A stretch of DNA of 64,000 nucleotides, from NCBI GenBank assembly GCA_902463725.1, contig CABQGK010000010.1, positions 1 through 64,000 of the forward strand, in the 5' to 3' direction. Shown here in pieces: positions 51,993 through 60,921 of the stretch (position 1 is its first letter; every line of letters begins with the position of its first letter). The position numbers and the translations under genes were made by a program. The notes under the pieces were generated by a model that was not told where the DNA came from, made no database searches, and saw nothing but the letters and a program-made list of their open reading frames with translations. Source of the stretch: an uncultured Sutterella sp. (lineage in GTDB: Bacteria; Pseudomonadota; Gammaproteobacteria; Burkholderiales; Burkholderiaceae_F).

Positions 51993-52907
51993 ATGAGTAC
52001 CAAAACCGACGTTCATGACAGTAAACAGTACCTTTTCTTTTCCGCGCGACGCCTAAAAAACAAGGCTGTACACACCTTAGCGGGCCTGCTGCGCGGGGTG
52101 ACTGCGGATGAGACCATCACCCGAGAAGAGTTTGAGGAAATTGCGTATTGGCTCGAAGTAAACGCTGAGTTCTGCCAAACCGCTCCCTTAGACGCAGTTG
52201 CAAATCACCTTCGAGATATCCTCGCCGATGGTCGGGTTGACGCTGAAGAGCTCGAGGACCTGAAATGGCTCGCTGAGCATCTCACGGAGCGCGCCGAACT
52301 CGATGATCTCGTCAAAGACAACCTTCAGGAGCTCTTCGGCATTCTCTATGGGATCATTGCGGACAACCGCTTAGCTGACCGCGAACTCACGGCGCTTGCT
52401 GCCTGGCTTGAGAAAAGCACGTTCCTTGAGCGCTTCTACCCGTACGATGAACTCTGCACGCTCGTTAGCAGTATTCTCGCCGACGGAGTCATCAGCGAGA
52501 GTGAGCGTGAACGCTTCATGGCCTTCATTGCGCAGTTTGTCGACTTCTCACAAACCGCGACGCTTGACGCGCAGCACTACCGAGCGCTACAGGAAAAGTA
52601 CAGCCTATCAGGGATTTGTGTTGCCAACCCTGAGGTGGAGGTTGCAGCGCACAACTTTGTGCTCACGGGTGAGTTTGAGAGCGGCAAGCGCTCGGCGATT
52701 GAAGCACGCATCAGCGCGGCAGGCGGCCTCATCAAAGGTAATGTCTCAAAGAAGACGCACTACTTGGTGGTGGGAAATCTTGGAAATCCTTGTTGGGCGT
52801 TTAGCACTTATGGGCGTAAGGTCGAAGCGGCGCTTGAGCTTCGCAAAGCGGGTGTACCGGTGCTCATTATCAATGAGCGTGACCTCATTGCGGCGCTCCC
52901 CACTTAG
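51993..52907 (+). CDS. TerB-like plus BRCT domain protein
   Basis: 304 residues from the ATG at 51993; upstream codons of the open frame look non-coding. Residues 30-190 contain three helical repeats with acidic loops (LADGRVDAEELEDLKWLAEHL, IADNRLADRELTALAAWLEK, LADGVISESERERFMAFI) of TerB/EF-hand-like character. Residues 225-300 form a BRCT domain like that of NAD-dependent DNA ligase: FVLTGEFESGKRSAIEARISAAGGLIKGNVSKKT, then THYLVVGN. BRCT domains bind DNA ends or partner proteins. The role here is unknown; DNA repair, recombination or defence are possible. Confidence 0.8.
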   Translation: MSTKTDVHDSKQYLFFSARRLKNKAVHTLAGLLRGVTADETITREEFEEIAYWLEVNAEFCQTAPLDAVANHLRDILADGRVDAEELEDLKWLAEHLTERAELDDLVKDNLQELFGILYGIIADNRLADRELTALAAWLEKSTFLERFYPYDELCTLVSSILADGVISESERERFMAFIAQFVDFSQTATLDAQHYRALQEKYSLSGICVANPEVEVAAHNFVLTGEFESGKRSAIEARISAAGGLIKGNVSKKTHYLVVGNLGNPCWAFSTYGRKVEAALELRKAGVPVLIINERDLIAALPT

Positions 52908-52954
52908 GGACACGGTGAGCGCTTAACACGCCCACCAAGGCAGGAAGCGGCGCA

Positions 52955-52980
52955 GGGGTGGGAGCAGAGGCTGCCACCCC
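52955..52980. terminator. Hairpin between convergent genes
   Basis: GGGGTGG (52955-52961) pairs with CCACCCC (52974-52980), with an inner GCAG/CTGC pair, between the BRCT gene and the convergent MetE-like gene. No T-tract is present. Confidence 0.45.
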
Positions 52981-53001
52981 CAACACGCCTCTGAGCGAAC
53001 G

Positions 53002-54126
53002 TTACGCGTCAGCCCAGACTTCGCGAGCGATTTCTACACAGAGTCGCACCTTCGCCCACTGATTGGCTTCAGTGAGCAGGTTGCCTTCTTCCGTTGAGGA
53101 GAAACCACACTGCGGCGAGAGCGCAAGCTGCTCAAGCGGGACGTACTTTGTCGCCTCTTGAATACGCGCCTTGACTTCTTCCTTCTGCTCGAGCGCTGGG
53201 AACTTCGACGTAATGAGCCCAAGCACCACAGTCTGATTCTTAATGAAGCGGAGCGGCTCAAAGCTTCCCGCGCGCTCCGTATCGTACTCAAGGAAGAACC
53301 CGTCGACGTGGCACCCGCCAAAGAGCGTTTCCGCGACGGGCTCGTACCCACCGGAGGAGAACCACGTAGAGCGGAAATTACCGCGGCAAATATGCATCGT
53401 GATCGTCAAGTCTTCTGGCTTGGTATCTAAAATGCGGTTGAGCACCGCAACGTAGTTGCGAGCGAGCGCATCCACATCAATACCGCGAGCGCTATAGGCG
53501 GCGCGCTTCTCCGCACTACAAAGTTCGCCCCAGCTCGTATCGTCAAACTGAAGGTAGCGGCATCCGCGAGCGTAGAGCGCCTTCACCGCAGCAATCCACG
53601 TCTCAGCAATATCATCAAAGAGCGCCGCCTCGTTGTCGCGGTAGCGTTCAATGGGCTGGTAGTCCTTCTCACGCACACAACAGATGAGATGCAGCATTGA
53701 AGGGGAGGGGATCGTGAATTTCACCGGGGTATCCCCCGCAAGCGCCTTCACACGGTCAAAAGCTTCCAAGAACGGGTGGTCACTAGGGAAGTGAACTTTA
53801 TCCGCAATCACTACGGTTTCAGCCTTGGGTTGCACACCTTCAAAGTGCACGCTCCAGGCCTCGGCCTTGATGTGCTTGATGCCACCCAAAGCTGCTAGAA
53901 AATCCAAGTGCCAAAAGGCGCGGCGAAATTCCCCATCGGTCACCGCACGTAGCCCATTGGCCTTTTCATTTTCAATCAATGTCTTGATTTCACGATCTTC
54001 AATACGTGTGAGTTCTTCACGGGTGATCTCGCCCGCGGCAAAAGCACGACGGGCCTCATGAATGGCCTTAGGACGAAGGAAACTACCAACAACATCTGCA
54101 CGGTAGGGGGGATTGACTCGAGACAT
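53002..54126 (-). CDS. MetE C-terminal-like methyltransferase (YxjG/YxjH type)
   Basis: 374 residues from the ATG at 54126, with AAAGG 7 bases upstream; an ATG at 54159 lacks a site. The protein corresponds to the catalytic half of cobalamin-independent methionine synthase. It has the zinc-ligand motif MHICRGNF, the E in GFFLEYD, LGLITSKFPALEQKEEVKARI and the last zinc cysteine in LSPQCGFSSTEEGN, plus an N-terminal RADVVGSFLRP typical of the short family. It lacks the N-terminal folate domain of full MetE (about 750 residues). Members transfer a methyl group to homocysteine or use unusual donors. No riboswitch is seen upstream. Confidence 0.88.
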   Translation of the reverse strand: MSRVNPPYRADVVGSFLRPKAIHEARRAFAAGEITREELTRIEDREIKTLIENEKANGLRAVTDGEFRRAFWHLDFLAALGGIKHIKAEAWSVHFEGVQPKAETVVIADKVHFPSDHPFLEAFDRVKALAGDTPVKFTIPSPSMLHLICCVREKDYQPIERYRDNEAALFDDIAETWIAAVKALYARGCRYLQFDDTSWGELCSAEKRAAYSARGIDVDALARNYVAVLNRILDTKPEDLTITMHICRGNFRSTWFSSGGYEPVAETLFGGCHVDGFFLEYDTERAGSFEPLRFIKNQTVVLGLITSKFPALEQKEEVKARIQEATKYVPLEQLALSPQCGFSSTEEGNLLTEANQWAKVRLCVEIAREVWADA

Positions 54127-54545
54127 AAAACTACCTTTCAGCAAATAGTGCTGCAACAATGAAATTTGGAAAGGGCATGCTCAAGCGACGGGCGAGCATG
54201 CTCAGTAAGGAGTATTGTGCCCAAGACGAACCCTCATGGCAAAGTAATACCTCAAATGACAAACAGAAAGATCGTTCTCTTCGCTGTTGCGACTTTTGGC
54301 TTCGAATGAAAAGCCTGACCCTCATGCCATGTGTTTCACTCCACTCTTGGTCGCCAGATCCTATTGTCAAAACAACGTCATGCGCTGTTACTCGTTAGCG
54401 ACTACGATCATCCGTACGAATGTGAACGCCCTTGGGACTTACCCGAGGTTTGAATTCCACGCACGGAAATCCCGTGGCTATTTGTCCTTTATATCCATAC
54501 TCAGACTTAGAATGGATGTGGATCGATCTCAGAGAGGAGCTCCCT
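54127..54545. other. Divergent intergenic region between the MetE-like and hydrolase genes
   Basis: 419 bases. A palindromic segment, GCATGCTC (54176-54183) with GAGCATGC (54194-54201), could form a hairpin. No leader peptide rich in Met and no recognised riboswitch was found. Open frames here (54131-54370 reverse; the extension of the hydrolase frame from 54432) lack ribosome-binding sites. Confidence 0.4.
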
Positions 54546-55244
54546 ATGAATACACCCAAAGAAGCCAAACGCATCCTCATTTACGGCGACTCCAACACCT
54601 TTGGATGGCATGAGCGCGAGGATGGCGTCATTGTTCGTCACCCCCTGCAAAGCATTTGGCCACAACGGCTCGCCAGAGCCTTAGGGGATGGTGTAGAGGT
54701 CGAAGTTGACGGGCTAAGTGGTCGCACCACTATGTACGATCGTCCAGAAGAGCCCGGAAACGGCACAGGAGATATGCCTGGCACCGTACTCAACGGAGCG
54801 ACGTTGCTTCCCGCTGCACTATCTCGCACCATGCCACTCGATTTAGTGATCATTATGCTGGGAACCAACGATTTCAATCGGCAACTTCGCAAAACTGCTC
54901 CTGAAGTCGCCGAAGGAATAGGGCACTTGGTTGATATCGTCCAAGGTTGTCAGTGGCGATCGCTAACTCCCTACAGAACGCCCAAAGTCCTCGTCGTATG
55001 CCCTGTCCCCAAAAAACTTGCAGGCACCAAGAACGAGCAGTTTTTTCCTGGCGCTGACGCTCCTTCAGCTGCCTTGTTTGGCTTACTTAAGCCACTCATC
55101 AAGAGTAAAGGCATCCAACTTTTTAATGCTGGTAGTGTCATAGACCGCGCGCACGACATTGATGGTATCCACTTTTCCCTTGATGACCACCGCGTGTTAG
55201 CTGATGCCTTAATCCCCATCGTTAAGCAGAACTTAAATCTATAA
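54546..55244 (+). CDS. SGNH/GDSL-family hydrolase (arylesterase-like)
   Basis: 232 residues from the ATG at 54546, with AGGAG at 54535-54539; an earlier open frame from 54432 is unlikely. The SGNH blocks are clear: ILIYGDSNTFGW (catalytic Ser in GDSN), VDGLSGRTT (Gly), IIMLGTNDFNR (Asn) and DGIHFSLDDH (catalytic Asp and His). No signal peptide is present, so it is probably cytosolic. Relatives act as esterases or carbohydrate deacetylases. The genes on either side give no hint of the substrate. Confidence 0.88.
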   Translation: MNTPKEAKRILIYGDSNTFGWHEREDGVIVRHPLQSIWPQRLARALGDGVEVEVDGLSGRTTMYDRPEEPGNGTGDMPGTVLNGATLLPAALSRTMPLDLVIIMLGTNDFNRQLRKTAPEVAEGIGHLVDIVQGCQWRSLTPYRTPKVLVVCPVPKKLAGTKNEQFFPGADAPSAALFGLLKPLIKSKGIQLFNAGSVIDRAHDIDGIHFSLDDHRVLADALIPIVKQNLNL

Positions 55245-55500
55245 GACTACGTTCCACATAGAAAGCGTTTTCCGATACCATGCAGGTACTGTCAAATTTT
55301 TGTGAATTTTAGTACCTAGTATGGCCAGTGCCAACTCATTACCTAGCAGTTGGTCTCTGCTTGGTAGCAGGCGCTTGTCAAGCTTTACCCAACAACTAAG
55401 GTTAACGATCTCATGACATGATCTTAAAGTAGGAAGATTTCCGAAAGAGAACGTCGCTATGCACCCCTCCCTTTTGAGCTGAAAATGGTGAGACACGAAA

Positions 55501-55713
55501 TTTCTTACAGACCACAGAGGCGCAAAGGTTGAGGCAATCAGCAACAAGGTGATCATCCAGAGAGCATACGGTTTCCGGAACATCAACAACCTGATCAGCA
55601 TGATCTATGTGGCCTGTTTTTCCAAGCCAATACTGACCCCTAAAGAGCTGAAAAAACACATGCTCAACAAAAAACTGGCGGAACCCCTTGCGGCAGTAGC
55701 CTCAGCGCCATAA
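55501..55713 (+). pseudogene. ISL3-type transposase C-terminal remnant
   Basis: The forward frame ending at the TAA at 55711-55713 reads 70 codons including VEAISNKVIIQRAYGFRNINNLI. This matches the C-terminal E-x-x-N-(N/K)-K-x-K-x-x-x-R-x-A-Y-G-F-R block of ISL3-family transposases, containing the last catalytic glutamate. Upstream frames are interrupted and no start or earlier DDE residues can be followed, so it is a scar. It sits at the left edge of an AT-rich gene block, suggesting that the element took part in its acquisition. The upstream border, perhaps back to 55250, is unclear. Confidence 0.6.
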
Positions 55714-55726
55714 TTAACCCACGGAT

Positions 55727-56260
55727 ATGCACGAAGAGCCAAAAATAAGTCAAAACAAAAATATGAACAAGAAATGTTTGAAAGTTTTTAATCACTTAAC
55801 CATTCTTGCGATTTACAGCATACTGCTTGTTGGCATATACATGGCAGTACTTTTTGCACACCAGGTCATTTTATATGACGACGAAATTGTTTTAGGAGCC
55901 TTATCAATAAAATTAAAAAATTTTGAACTCACAGACAAATTGTTATTTTATAACATCCCTATCGCAAACATCAATGCTAGCTCAAGATGGTTTATATCAG
56001 ATATATATTTAACTGGCATGTTTGAAATAAACAATAGAAATGTTTTTGTTATATATAATTGCCAGAAACACTTTATTGAACATTTTGAGAATATTGAAGA
56101 CTATAAGTCATCATTAAAAACTGCTGGTTTACAGTTTCATGATTTTGAGTACGGCGAAAGCTTGAATAGCTTCAAACATAATAGGAAATACACTACCCAT
56201 TGCAATTTAAGAGAGAGAAAAGGCGAGTCCAATGATATCACCAGGAAAAATAATATTTAA
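55727..56260 (+). CDS. AT-rich single-span membrane protein (paralogue A)
   Basis: 177 residues; the ATG at 55763 would remove 12. The gene is strongly AT-rich. One membrane helix (TILAIYSILLVGIYMAVLFAHQV, about 25-47) is followed by a roughly 130-residue domain with FVIYNCQKHFIEHFENIEDYKSSLKTAGL. This region is similar to FFIYNCKSESIILFSQYNKFKKAATQRGI in the next gene, so the two are diverged tandem duplicates. They overlap by 29 bases. No known family is recognised; membrane-anchored immunity or phage-exclusion functions are possible but unproven. Confidence 0.65.
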   Translation: MHEEPKISQNKNMNKKCLKVFNHLTILAIYSILLVGIYMAVLFAHQVILYDDEIVLGALSIKLKNFELTDKLLFYNIPIANINASSRWFISDIYLTGMFEINNRNVFVIYNCQKHFIEHFENIEDYKSSLKTAGLQFHDFEYGESLNSFKHNRKYTTHCNLRERKGESNDITRKNNI

Positions 56261-56795
56261 AATTATTTTAACTGTTTTTGATGTATTTTTTATTGTTTTA
56301 TTTTTTATAATCACACTGCTGCTAATTCGTGAGGCAAGCGACATCATAAGCACATCACAAACTGAACCTGTATATGGGAATCTATATGTTAGAGGGCATC
56401 GATTTTCCCGCTTATCACCTATTGCAGATTTTATATTCAATGGTGAAAAGATAGGTACAGTGACAGATGATAATAAGTGGAGTATACGGTTTCCATATAT
56501 GTATGGAAATTTTACCATCGATCAAAACGATTTGATGAGAATTCTTAACTCAGAATTAAATATTAAATATGATGAAGAAACACATTTAACAGGGAACCAT
56601 TTCTTTATTTATAACTGCAAGAGCGAGTCTATTATATTATTCTCTCAGTACAATAAATTTAAAAAAGCTGCCACACAAAGAGGTATTAATATAAAATTTC
56701 CAATTAAAGATAGCATCATGGCCGTACTAGATGATACGAGAGCTAACTATGACCAACGTGATTTTACACCGACATGCCAATATGTGGTTCAGTAG
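56232..56795 (+). CDS. AT-rich single-span membrane protein (paralogue B)
   Basis: A 187-residue AT-rich gene product with AAAGGCGAG upstream of the ATG. One N-terminal helix (IIFKIILTVFDVFFIVLFFIITLLLI) precedes a soluble domain that resembles the previous gene's product in its middle portion (Y-N-C-x-x-x-x-I and a following K-rich helix). It begins inside the end of paralogue A, so the two are translationally coupled. The function is not recognised. Confidence 0.65.
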   Translation: MISPGKIIFKIILTVFDVFFIVLFFIITLLLIREASDIISTSQTEPVYGNLYVRGHRFSRLSPIADFIFNGEKIGTVTDDNKWSIRFPYMYGNFTIDQNDLMRILNSELNIKYDEETHLTGNHFFIYNCKSESIILFSQYNKFKKAATQRGINIKFPIKDSIMAVLDDTRANYDQRDFTPTCQYVVQ

Positions 56796-56796
56796 T

Positions 56797-57300
56797 TTAA
56801 TTAGCACTGCAAATTTTTCTTTCGTATGGTTGCTCCATTTTAGTTAGATAAACCTTTTGTCTAGATAGAAAATCTAAGGTTCCTAATGAAATTTCTTTCG
56901 AGACCTCATCGTCAAAAATGTACTCACCAGTTTTTAGATACTCACATACTTTACGATATGAGTCATCAAACGGCCCATATACTTTAATATCAATTTCTCC
57001 ATCTGGAGTATAAACAATTCTACACTCACCACATCTCTTATACATCAATATCAAATATTTATAATAGTCATTAAAGTGTTTCATGGATGCTGAGTTAATA
57101 TTATTCACCATATATTCTTTATGATGAATTTTATCTATAATGATGCTAATATCTCTGTTCATTATTATTTCAGCATATTTATCTCTATCTCCTCTACTAT
57201 CTGATGAATAAATTAACTGCCTGAGAGATAGTGAAGAAATAATAACCAGTCCAGCAATAATAATAAGCTTAAATATAATTTTAAGATTATGCGAAACCAT
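56797..57300 (-). CDS. AT-rich membrane-anchored protein of unknown function
   Basis: A 167-residue AT-rich protein with an N-terminal helix (IIFKLIIIAGLVIISSLSL) and a soluble remainder with CGECRIVYTPDGEIDIKVYGPF. AAGGA lies 7 bases before the ATG, which is one base after the stop of the gene upstream (57302), so it is coupled to it. It is convergent with paralogue B, one base apart. No family is recognised. Confidence 0.6.
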   Translation of the reverse strand: MVSHNLKIIFKLIIIAGLVIISSLSLRQLIYSSDSRGDRDKYAEIIMNRDISIIIDKIHHKEYMVNNINSASMKHFNDYYKYLILMYKRCGECRIVYTPDGEIDIKVYGPFDDSYRKVCEYLKTGEYIFDDEVSKEISLGTLDFLSRQKVYLTKMEQPYERKICSAN

Positions 57301-57301
57301 G

Positions 57302-57985
57302 TTAGTTCCTTGCTTTATAAATAAGCCTTAATCCATAGATAACAAACATTAATACAGCAGAGATGGTAAAAATTAAAAATTTACTGGAAAGGGTATATTC
57401 TAAAGCAATTGTTGCATCGAATGCTCTACCGAGATTTATTGCAACGAATATTGAAATAAACAAGCAGACTAGTACATAACTAAAGACCACAACGGCAGTA
57501 TAAATTAATCTGTTTATACTACCATCAGGAAATCGGCAGAACGTGCAAAGAAGTGACTTATTGTTTTTCGGTGTTAAACCAACATTAATTAAATAAATTA
57601 ATGCAGTTGAAATACAAAATAGTTCAACGGTATAGTCTTTCATACGATACGCGACTTCTTGATTAACACTAAAATTAGCATAGCTCATATCGTAGTCGAT
57701 ATTGGTCGTATATATATAGTACACAAACACGAAAAATGGAAAAACTAGCTCATCAATAGAGTAATCTATATCCAGTAATCGCCTTAAGTAGATTAAGGCC
57801 AAATAAAAAGCACTTAAAAAATATACAAGTACAAATATAGTGTCTAGTTGTTCAGAATAGGCGTTACCGTGATTACAGATTATTCGGACGAAAAAATTAC
57901 TGAAACAAATGAATAGTGAAATAAACAAGTGAAACCAATAACTCTTTCTTGATAACGGCAATTTGCTACTGATCACGCGTTTCAT
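57302..57985 (-). CDS. AT-rich multi-span membrane protein of unknown function
   Basis: A 227-residue protein with about six hydrophobic segments (for example FHLFISLFICFSNFFVRII, IFVLVYFLSAFYLALIYL, LVCLFISIFVAINLG). No ribosome-binding site is clear before the ATG at 57985. Together with 56797-57300 it forms a two-gene unit inside an AT-rich island beside a transposase remnant. No family or motif is recognised. Confidence 0.6.
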   Translation of the reverse strand: MKRVISSKLPLSRKSYWFHLFISLFICFSNFFVRIICNHGNAYSEQLDTIFVLVYFLSAFYLALIYLRRLLDIDYSIDELVFPFFVFVYYIYTTNIDYDMSYANFSVNQEVAYRMKDYTVELFCISTALIYLINVGLTPKNNKSLLCTFCRFPDGSINRLIYTAVVVFSYVLVCLFISIFVAINLGRAFDATIALEYTLSSKFLIFTISAVLMFVIYGLRLIYKARN

Positions 57986-58164
57986 ATAAAATCAAAATTA
58001 TTAACAATTTGTATGTAAACGTTGAACTTTATTACTCGTCGTATAGATGCTTAAAAAGCATAAATATTCATTGTTATTTCTTCAAAATAAACAAAAAATT
58101 CCTACGATTGGTACATCATTCGAGAACCCAAGCCTAATCCGCCAAGTGCAGAGCGCCGCCGTCA

Positions 58165-58740
58165 TTACGGCAGAGGACAGCCCACTGGGGCAATGACCGC
58201 CAAAAACCACCGCTCGAGCTCCTCGGGCGTTTCTTTTCTGCCGCCCTGTATCCACCAGAGCACCATCTCGACGAAGCTACCTGCAATGTGGTTAACCAAG
58301 AACTCTCGAGGAATGCCGTCAGCGAGCACAAAATTCTCCGCTTCAAGCCGCGTGCTGATGAGCTTTTGCAAGTTGTCTTTGAAGTAGCCCAAAAAGAGCG
58401 CACCGCTCTCCGAAGAAAGTAGCCCGATGATGTTGAGGTCATTCTCCTCAATGTGGTGCAAGAGGTGACAGAACACCGAGGCGTGACGCTCATCGTCAAA
58501 AAAGAGCGGGTGCTCTTCAGCGATATCGGCCGCGCTATCCACAATGTGCCCAAACAACTCCGCACAAAGCGAGGAGAGCAGCGTCTCTTTCGTGGGAAAG
58601 TGCGCATAGAAGGTCGAGCGACCCACATTCGCCCGATCAATGATGTCCTGCACGGTGATGTTGCTAAAGCTCGTCTTACTCAAGAGCTCGCTAAAGGCTG
58701 AAAAAATAGCCATCCGACTACGGGTCTGACGTCTATCCAT
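58165..58740 (-). CDS. TetR family transcriptional regulator
   Basis: 191 residues from the ATG at 58740; a TTG at 58767 would add nine. The N-terminal helix-turn-helix (ITVQDIIDRANVGRSTFYAHFPTKETLL, about 30-57) is characteristic. The all-helical C-terminal domain shows the TetR_C arrangement, including a stretch with FLVNHIAGSFVEMVLWWIQGG near the end. It diverges from a metal P-type ATPase gene, with a 195-bp gap containing repeated ATCGAACAAAA words (58759 and 58847). It probably represses the ATPase, although a metal-sensing role would be unusual for this family. Confidence 0.88.
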   Translation of the reverse strand: MDRRQTRSRMAIFSAFSELLSKTSFSNITVQDIIDRANVGRSTFYAHFPTKETLLSSLCAELFGHIVDSAADIAEEHPLFFDDERHASVFCHLLHHIEENDLNIIGLLSSESGALFLGYFKDNLQKLISTRLEAENFVLADGIPREFLVNHIAGSFVEMVLWWIQGGRKETPEELERWFLAVIAPVGCPLP

Positions 58741-58846
58741 AACTAAATGAGAATGAGAATCGAACAAAAATCGAAATTTATTCGGTAACGCACAAGGCTG
58801 GGTGTTTGTTCATTGAGCCCAAGGTGGCGTATTCCTAGAATAGTTA

Positions 58847-58899
58847 TCGAACAAAATATCTGTTAGCGAATATTCTATCTCACAGTAAGACGCTAACAG
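58847..58899. promoter_or_regulatory. Possible TetR operator and leader hairpin upstream of the ATPase
   Basis: ATCGAACAAAA occurs at 58759-58769 and at 58847-58857 in the same orientation. CTGTTAGCG (58860-58868) and CGCTAACAG (58891-58899) form a perfect 9-bp inverted repeat with a 22-base centre, just before the ATPase start. One or both may be regulator-binding sites. Confidence 0.4.
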
Positions 58900-58935
58900 A
58901 GCCCAGCATTTTCTCGCACCAGAAGCTTTGGCGAC

Positions 58936-60867
58936 ATGAATAAGGACGCGTCGGATATGTGGAACGCACTACTTGAAAAACTTGAAAGCCTACCTGCTGC
59001 ACTGGCAGGTGGGGCACTTTTGTTGGTGAGCTTTTTCGCTGACAAACTTCCCTTTGCGCTGCCGCTCGATCCCGCATGGATCACGGTATTCGTCTGCGGT
59101 CTTCCCATTGTTGCCGAAGCGCTCGAGACGCTCCTAAGTGAAGAGGGTGTCGCGAAGATCTCCTCTGCGCTACTCATCACCATTGCGATGTGTGCCGCCA
59201 TTGCGATTGGCGACCTATTCGCCGCGGGTGAGGTGGCCTTTATCATGGCACTTGGGGAAATGCTGGAAGAGCACACCACCAATCGTGCAAAAGAGGGACT
59301 CAAGAAGCTCCTCTCGCTTGCTCCCGTTCAGGGCCGCCGCATCGATGGCGATCGCGAAGAGCTCGTGAGCGCAGAGAGCATCGTGGTCGATGACCTCCTG
59401 CGCGTGCTTCCTGGCGAATCCATTCCCGTTGACGGTGTGATCGTTGCAGGCGAAACCTCCGTGGACCAATCGGTCATGACAGGTGAATCACTCCCCGTAG
59501 AAAAGGGCATGGGCGATAGTGTCTTTGCTGGAACCATTAACCGTTTTGGTGCCATCGATATGCGCGCAACGAAAGTTGGTGAGGATAGTTCGCTCGCGAA
59601 ACTCATTCGCATGGTCGAAGAGGCGGAGCAGCGTCAGGCCCCCACCCAGCGCATCGTCGACAAATGGGCATCGTGGCTCGTGCCTGCGGCACTCGCGCTC
59701 TCGCTCATTGCCTACCTCACCACGGGCAATGTCGTTACGGCCGTCACCATCCTCGTCGTATTTTGCCCTTGCGCACTCGTGCTTGCGACGCCGACCGCCA
59801 TTATGGCGGCCATCGGTCAAGCGACAAAGTACGGCGTCATCATTAAGTCAGGGGAAGCGCTCGAAGCCATGGGCAGCGTCGATACGCTCGCTTTTGACAA
59901 AACGGGTACCCTCACAAGTGGTGTGCTCTCCGTGGGCGCTAAGCGGGTTTTGCGCGAGGGACTTACTGATGAGCGGTTGCTTGAGCTCGCCGCCTCACTT
60001 GAACTCAAAAGTGAGCATCCCTTGGGACGCGCTGTGGTCAATGCCGCACGCGATGCAGGACTCGCCTTGCGCAGCCCCGAGCGCTTTTTCATGAACGCTG
60101 GCAAGGGCGTGCGTGGCGAGGTTGATGGCACTGAACTGTGGTGCGCGAACGCGGCTTGGTTAGAAGAAGAGGGGATTCACCTCTCATCCGAAGCCCATAA
60201 AGCAGCGCTTGAGCTGCGGCGCGAAGGCTTCGCCGCGGTGTTTCTCGCCGATCGTCATGGTGCGCTCGGTGTGCTCGGGCTCTCTGACAAACTCCGGAGT
60301 GAAGCCCCAGCCATGGTGGCAAACCTCACACGAATGGGGGTTGCCTCAACGCTTCTGACGGGTGACCACAAAGAAACCGCGGAGCATTTCGCAAAGCTCG
60401 CTGGCATTACGGATGTTCGTGCTGAGCTTCTCCCAGCGGATAAAGTGGCTGCGATTGAATCGCTCACCAACGCTGGACGGCACGTCGCCATGATTGGCGA
60501 TGGGGTGAACGACGCGCCCGCGCTCAAAACTGCCTCGGTTGGGGTGGCCATGGGCACCATGGGGAGCGACATTGCGATCGAAGCGGCGGATATCGCGCTC
60601 ATGGGCGACGACCTCTCGAAGATCCCTTACCTCAAGCGCCTCTCAAACGAGACCGTGAAAACGATCATGCTCTCGATCTCGCTCTCGATGATCATTAACG
60701 GCATCGCGATCGTACTGTCCTTCATGGGGATTCTCACTCCCACAACGGGCGCACTGGTACACAACCTCGGCTCCTTCGTGGTGGTGCTGATCGCCGCAAA
60801 ACTCTACGACCGAAAGTTCCCAGAGGCGCATGAGCGTAGCAGCGCTCCTTCAGTGCAAGCAGCCTAA
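58936..60867 (+). CDS. Heavy-metal-translocating P1B-type ATPase
   Basis: A 643-residue inner-membrane metal exporter without an N-terminal CxxC metal-binding domain. Motifs: TGES in the actuator domain near 181, the transmembrane metal site C277-P278-C279 in VFCPCALVLATPTAI, phosphorylated D321 in DKTGTLTSG, SEHPLGRAV (the P1B histidine-proline) and GDGVNDAPALKTASVGVAMG. This set places it in P1B ATPases; Zn/Cd/Pb or Cu export cannot be distinguished by eye. A divergent TetR gene may control it. A terminator follows at 60885-60921. Confidence 0.93.
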   Translation: MNKDASDMWNALLEKLESLPAALAGGALLLVSFFADKLPFALPLDPAWITVFVCGLPIVAEALETLLSEEGVAKISSALLITIAMCAAIAIGDLFAAGEVAFIMALGEMLEEHTTNRAKEGLKKLLSLAPVQGRRIDGDREELVSAESIVVDDLLRVLPGESIPVDGVIVAGETSVDQSVMTGESLPVEKGMGDSVFAGTINRFGAIDMRATKVGEDSSLAKLIRMVEEAEQRQAPTQRIVDKWASWLVPAALALSLIAYLTTGNVVTAVTILVVFCPCALVLATPTAIMAAIGQATKYGVIIKSGEALEAMGSVDTLAFDKTGTLTSGVLSVGAKRVLREGLTDERLLELAASLELKSEHPLGRAVVNAARDAGLALRSPERFFMNAGKGVRGEVDGTELWCANAAWLEEEGIHLSSEAHKAALELRREGFAAVFLADRHGALGVLGLSDKLRSEAPAMVANLTRMGVASTLLTGDHKETAEHFAKLAGITDVRAELLPADKVAAIESLTNAGRHVAMIGDGVNDAPALKTASVGVAMGTMGSDIAIEAADIALMGDDLSKIPYLKRLSNETVKTIMLSISLSMIINGIAIVLSFMGILTPTTGALVHNLGSFVVVLIAAKLYDRKFPEAHERSSAPSVQAA

Positions 60868-60884
60868 GGATCGCAAAGCGTACG

Positions 60885-60921
60885 AAAGCCTTCAACCAAC
60901 ACGGATTGAAGGCTTTCTTTC
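60885..60921 (+). terminator. Intrinsic terminator after the P-type ATPase
   Basis: AAAGCCTTCAA (60885-60895) pairs perfectly with TTGAAGGCTTT (60906-60916), followed by CTTTCT. It begins 18 bases after the ATPase stop. Confidence 0.8.

Noticed and set aside
54131..54370. Possible leader peptide or riboswitch ahead of the MetE-like gene
   Set aside because: The reverse-strand leader contains no Met-rich short frame, no SAM- or cobalamin-type conserved core and no terminator; only a modest GCATGCTC/GAGCATGC hairpin is visible.
55239..55601. Reverse 120-codon frame with a hydrophobic start
   Set aside because: It lies antisense to the ISL3-type transposase remnant and has no ribosome-binding site; the forward frame carries the recognisable transposase block.
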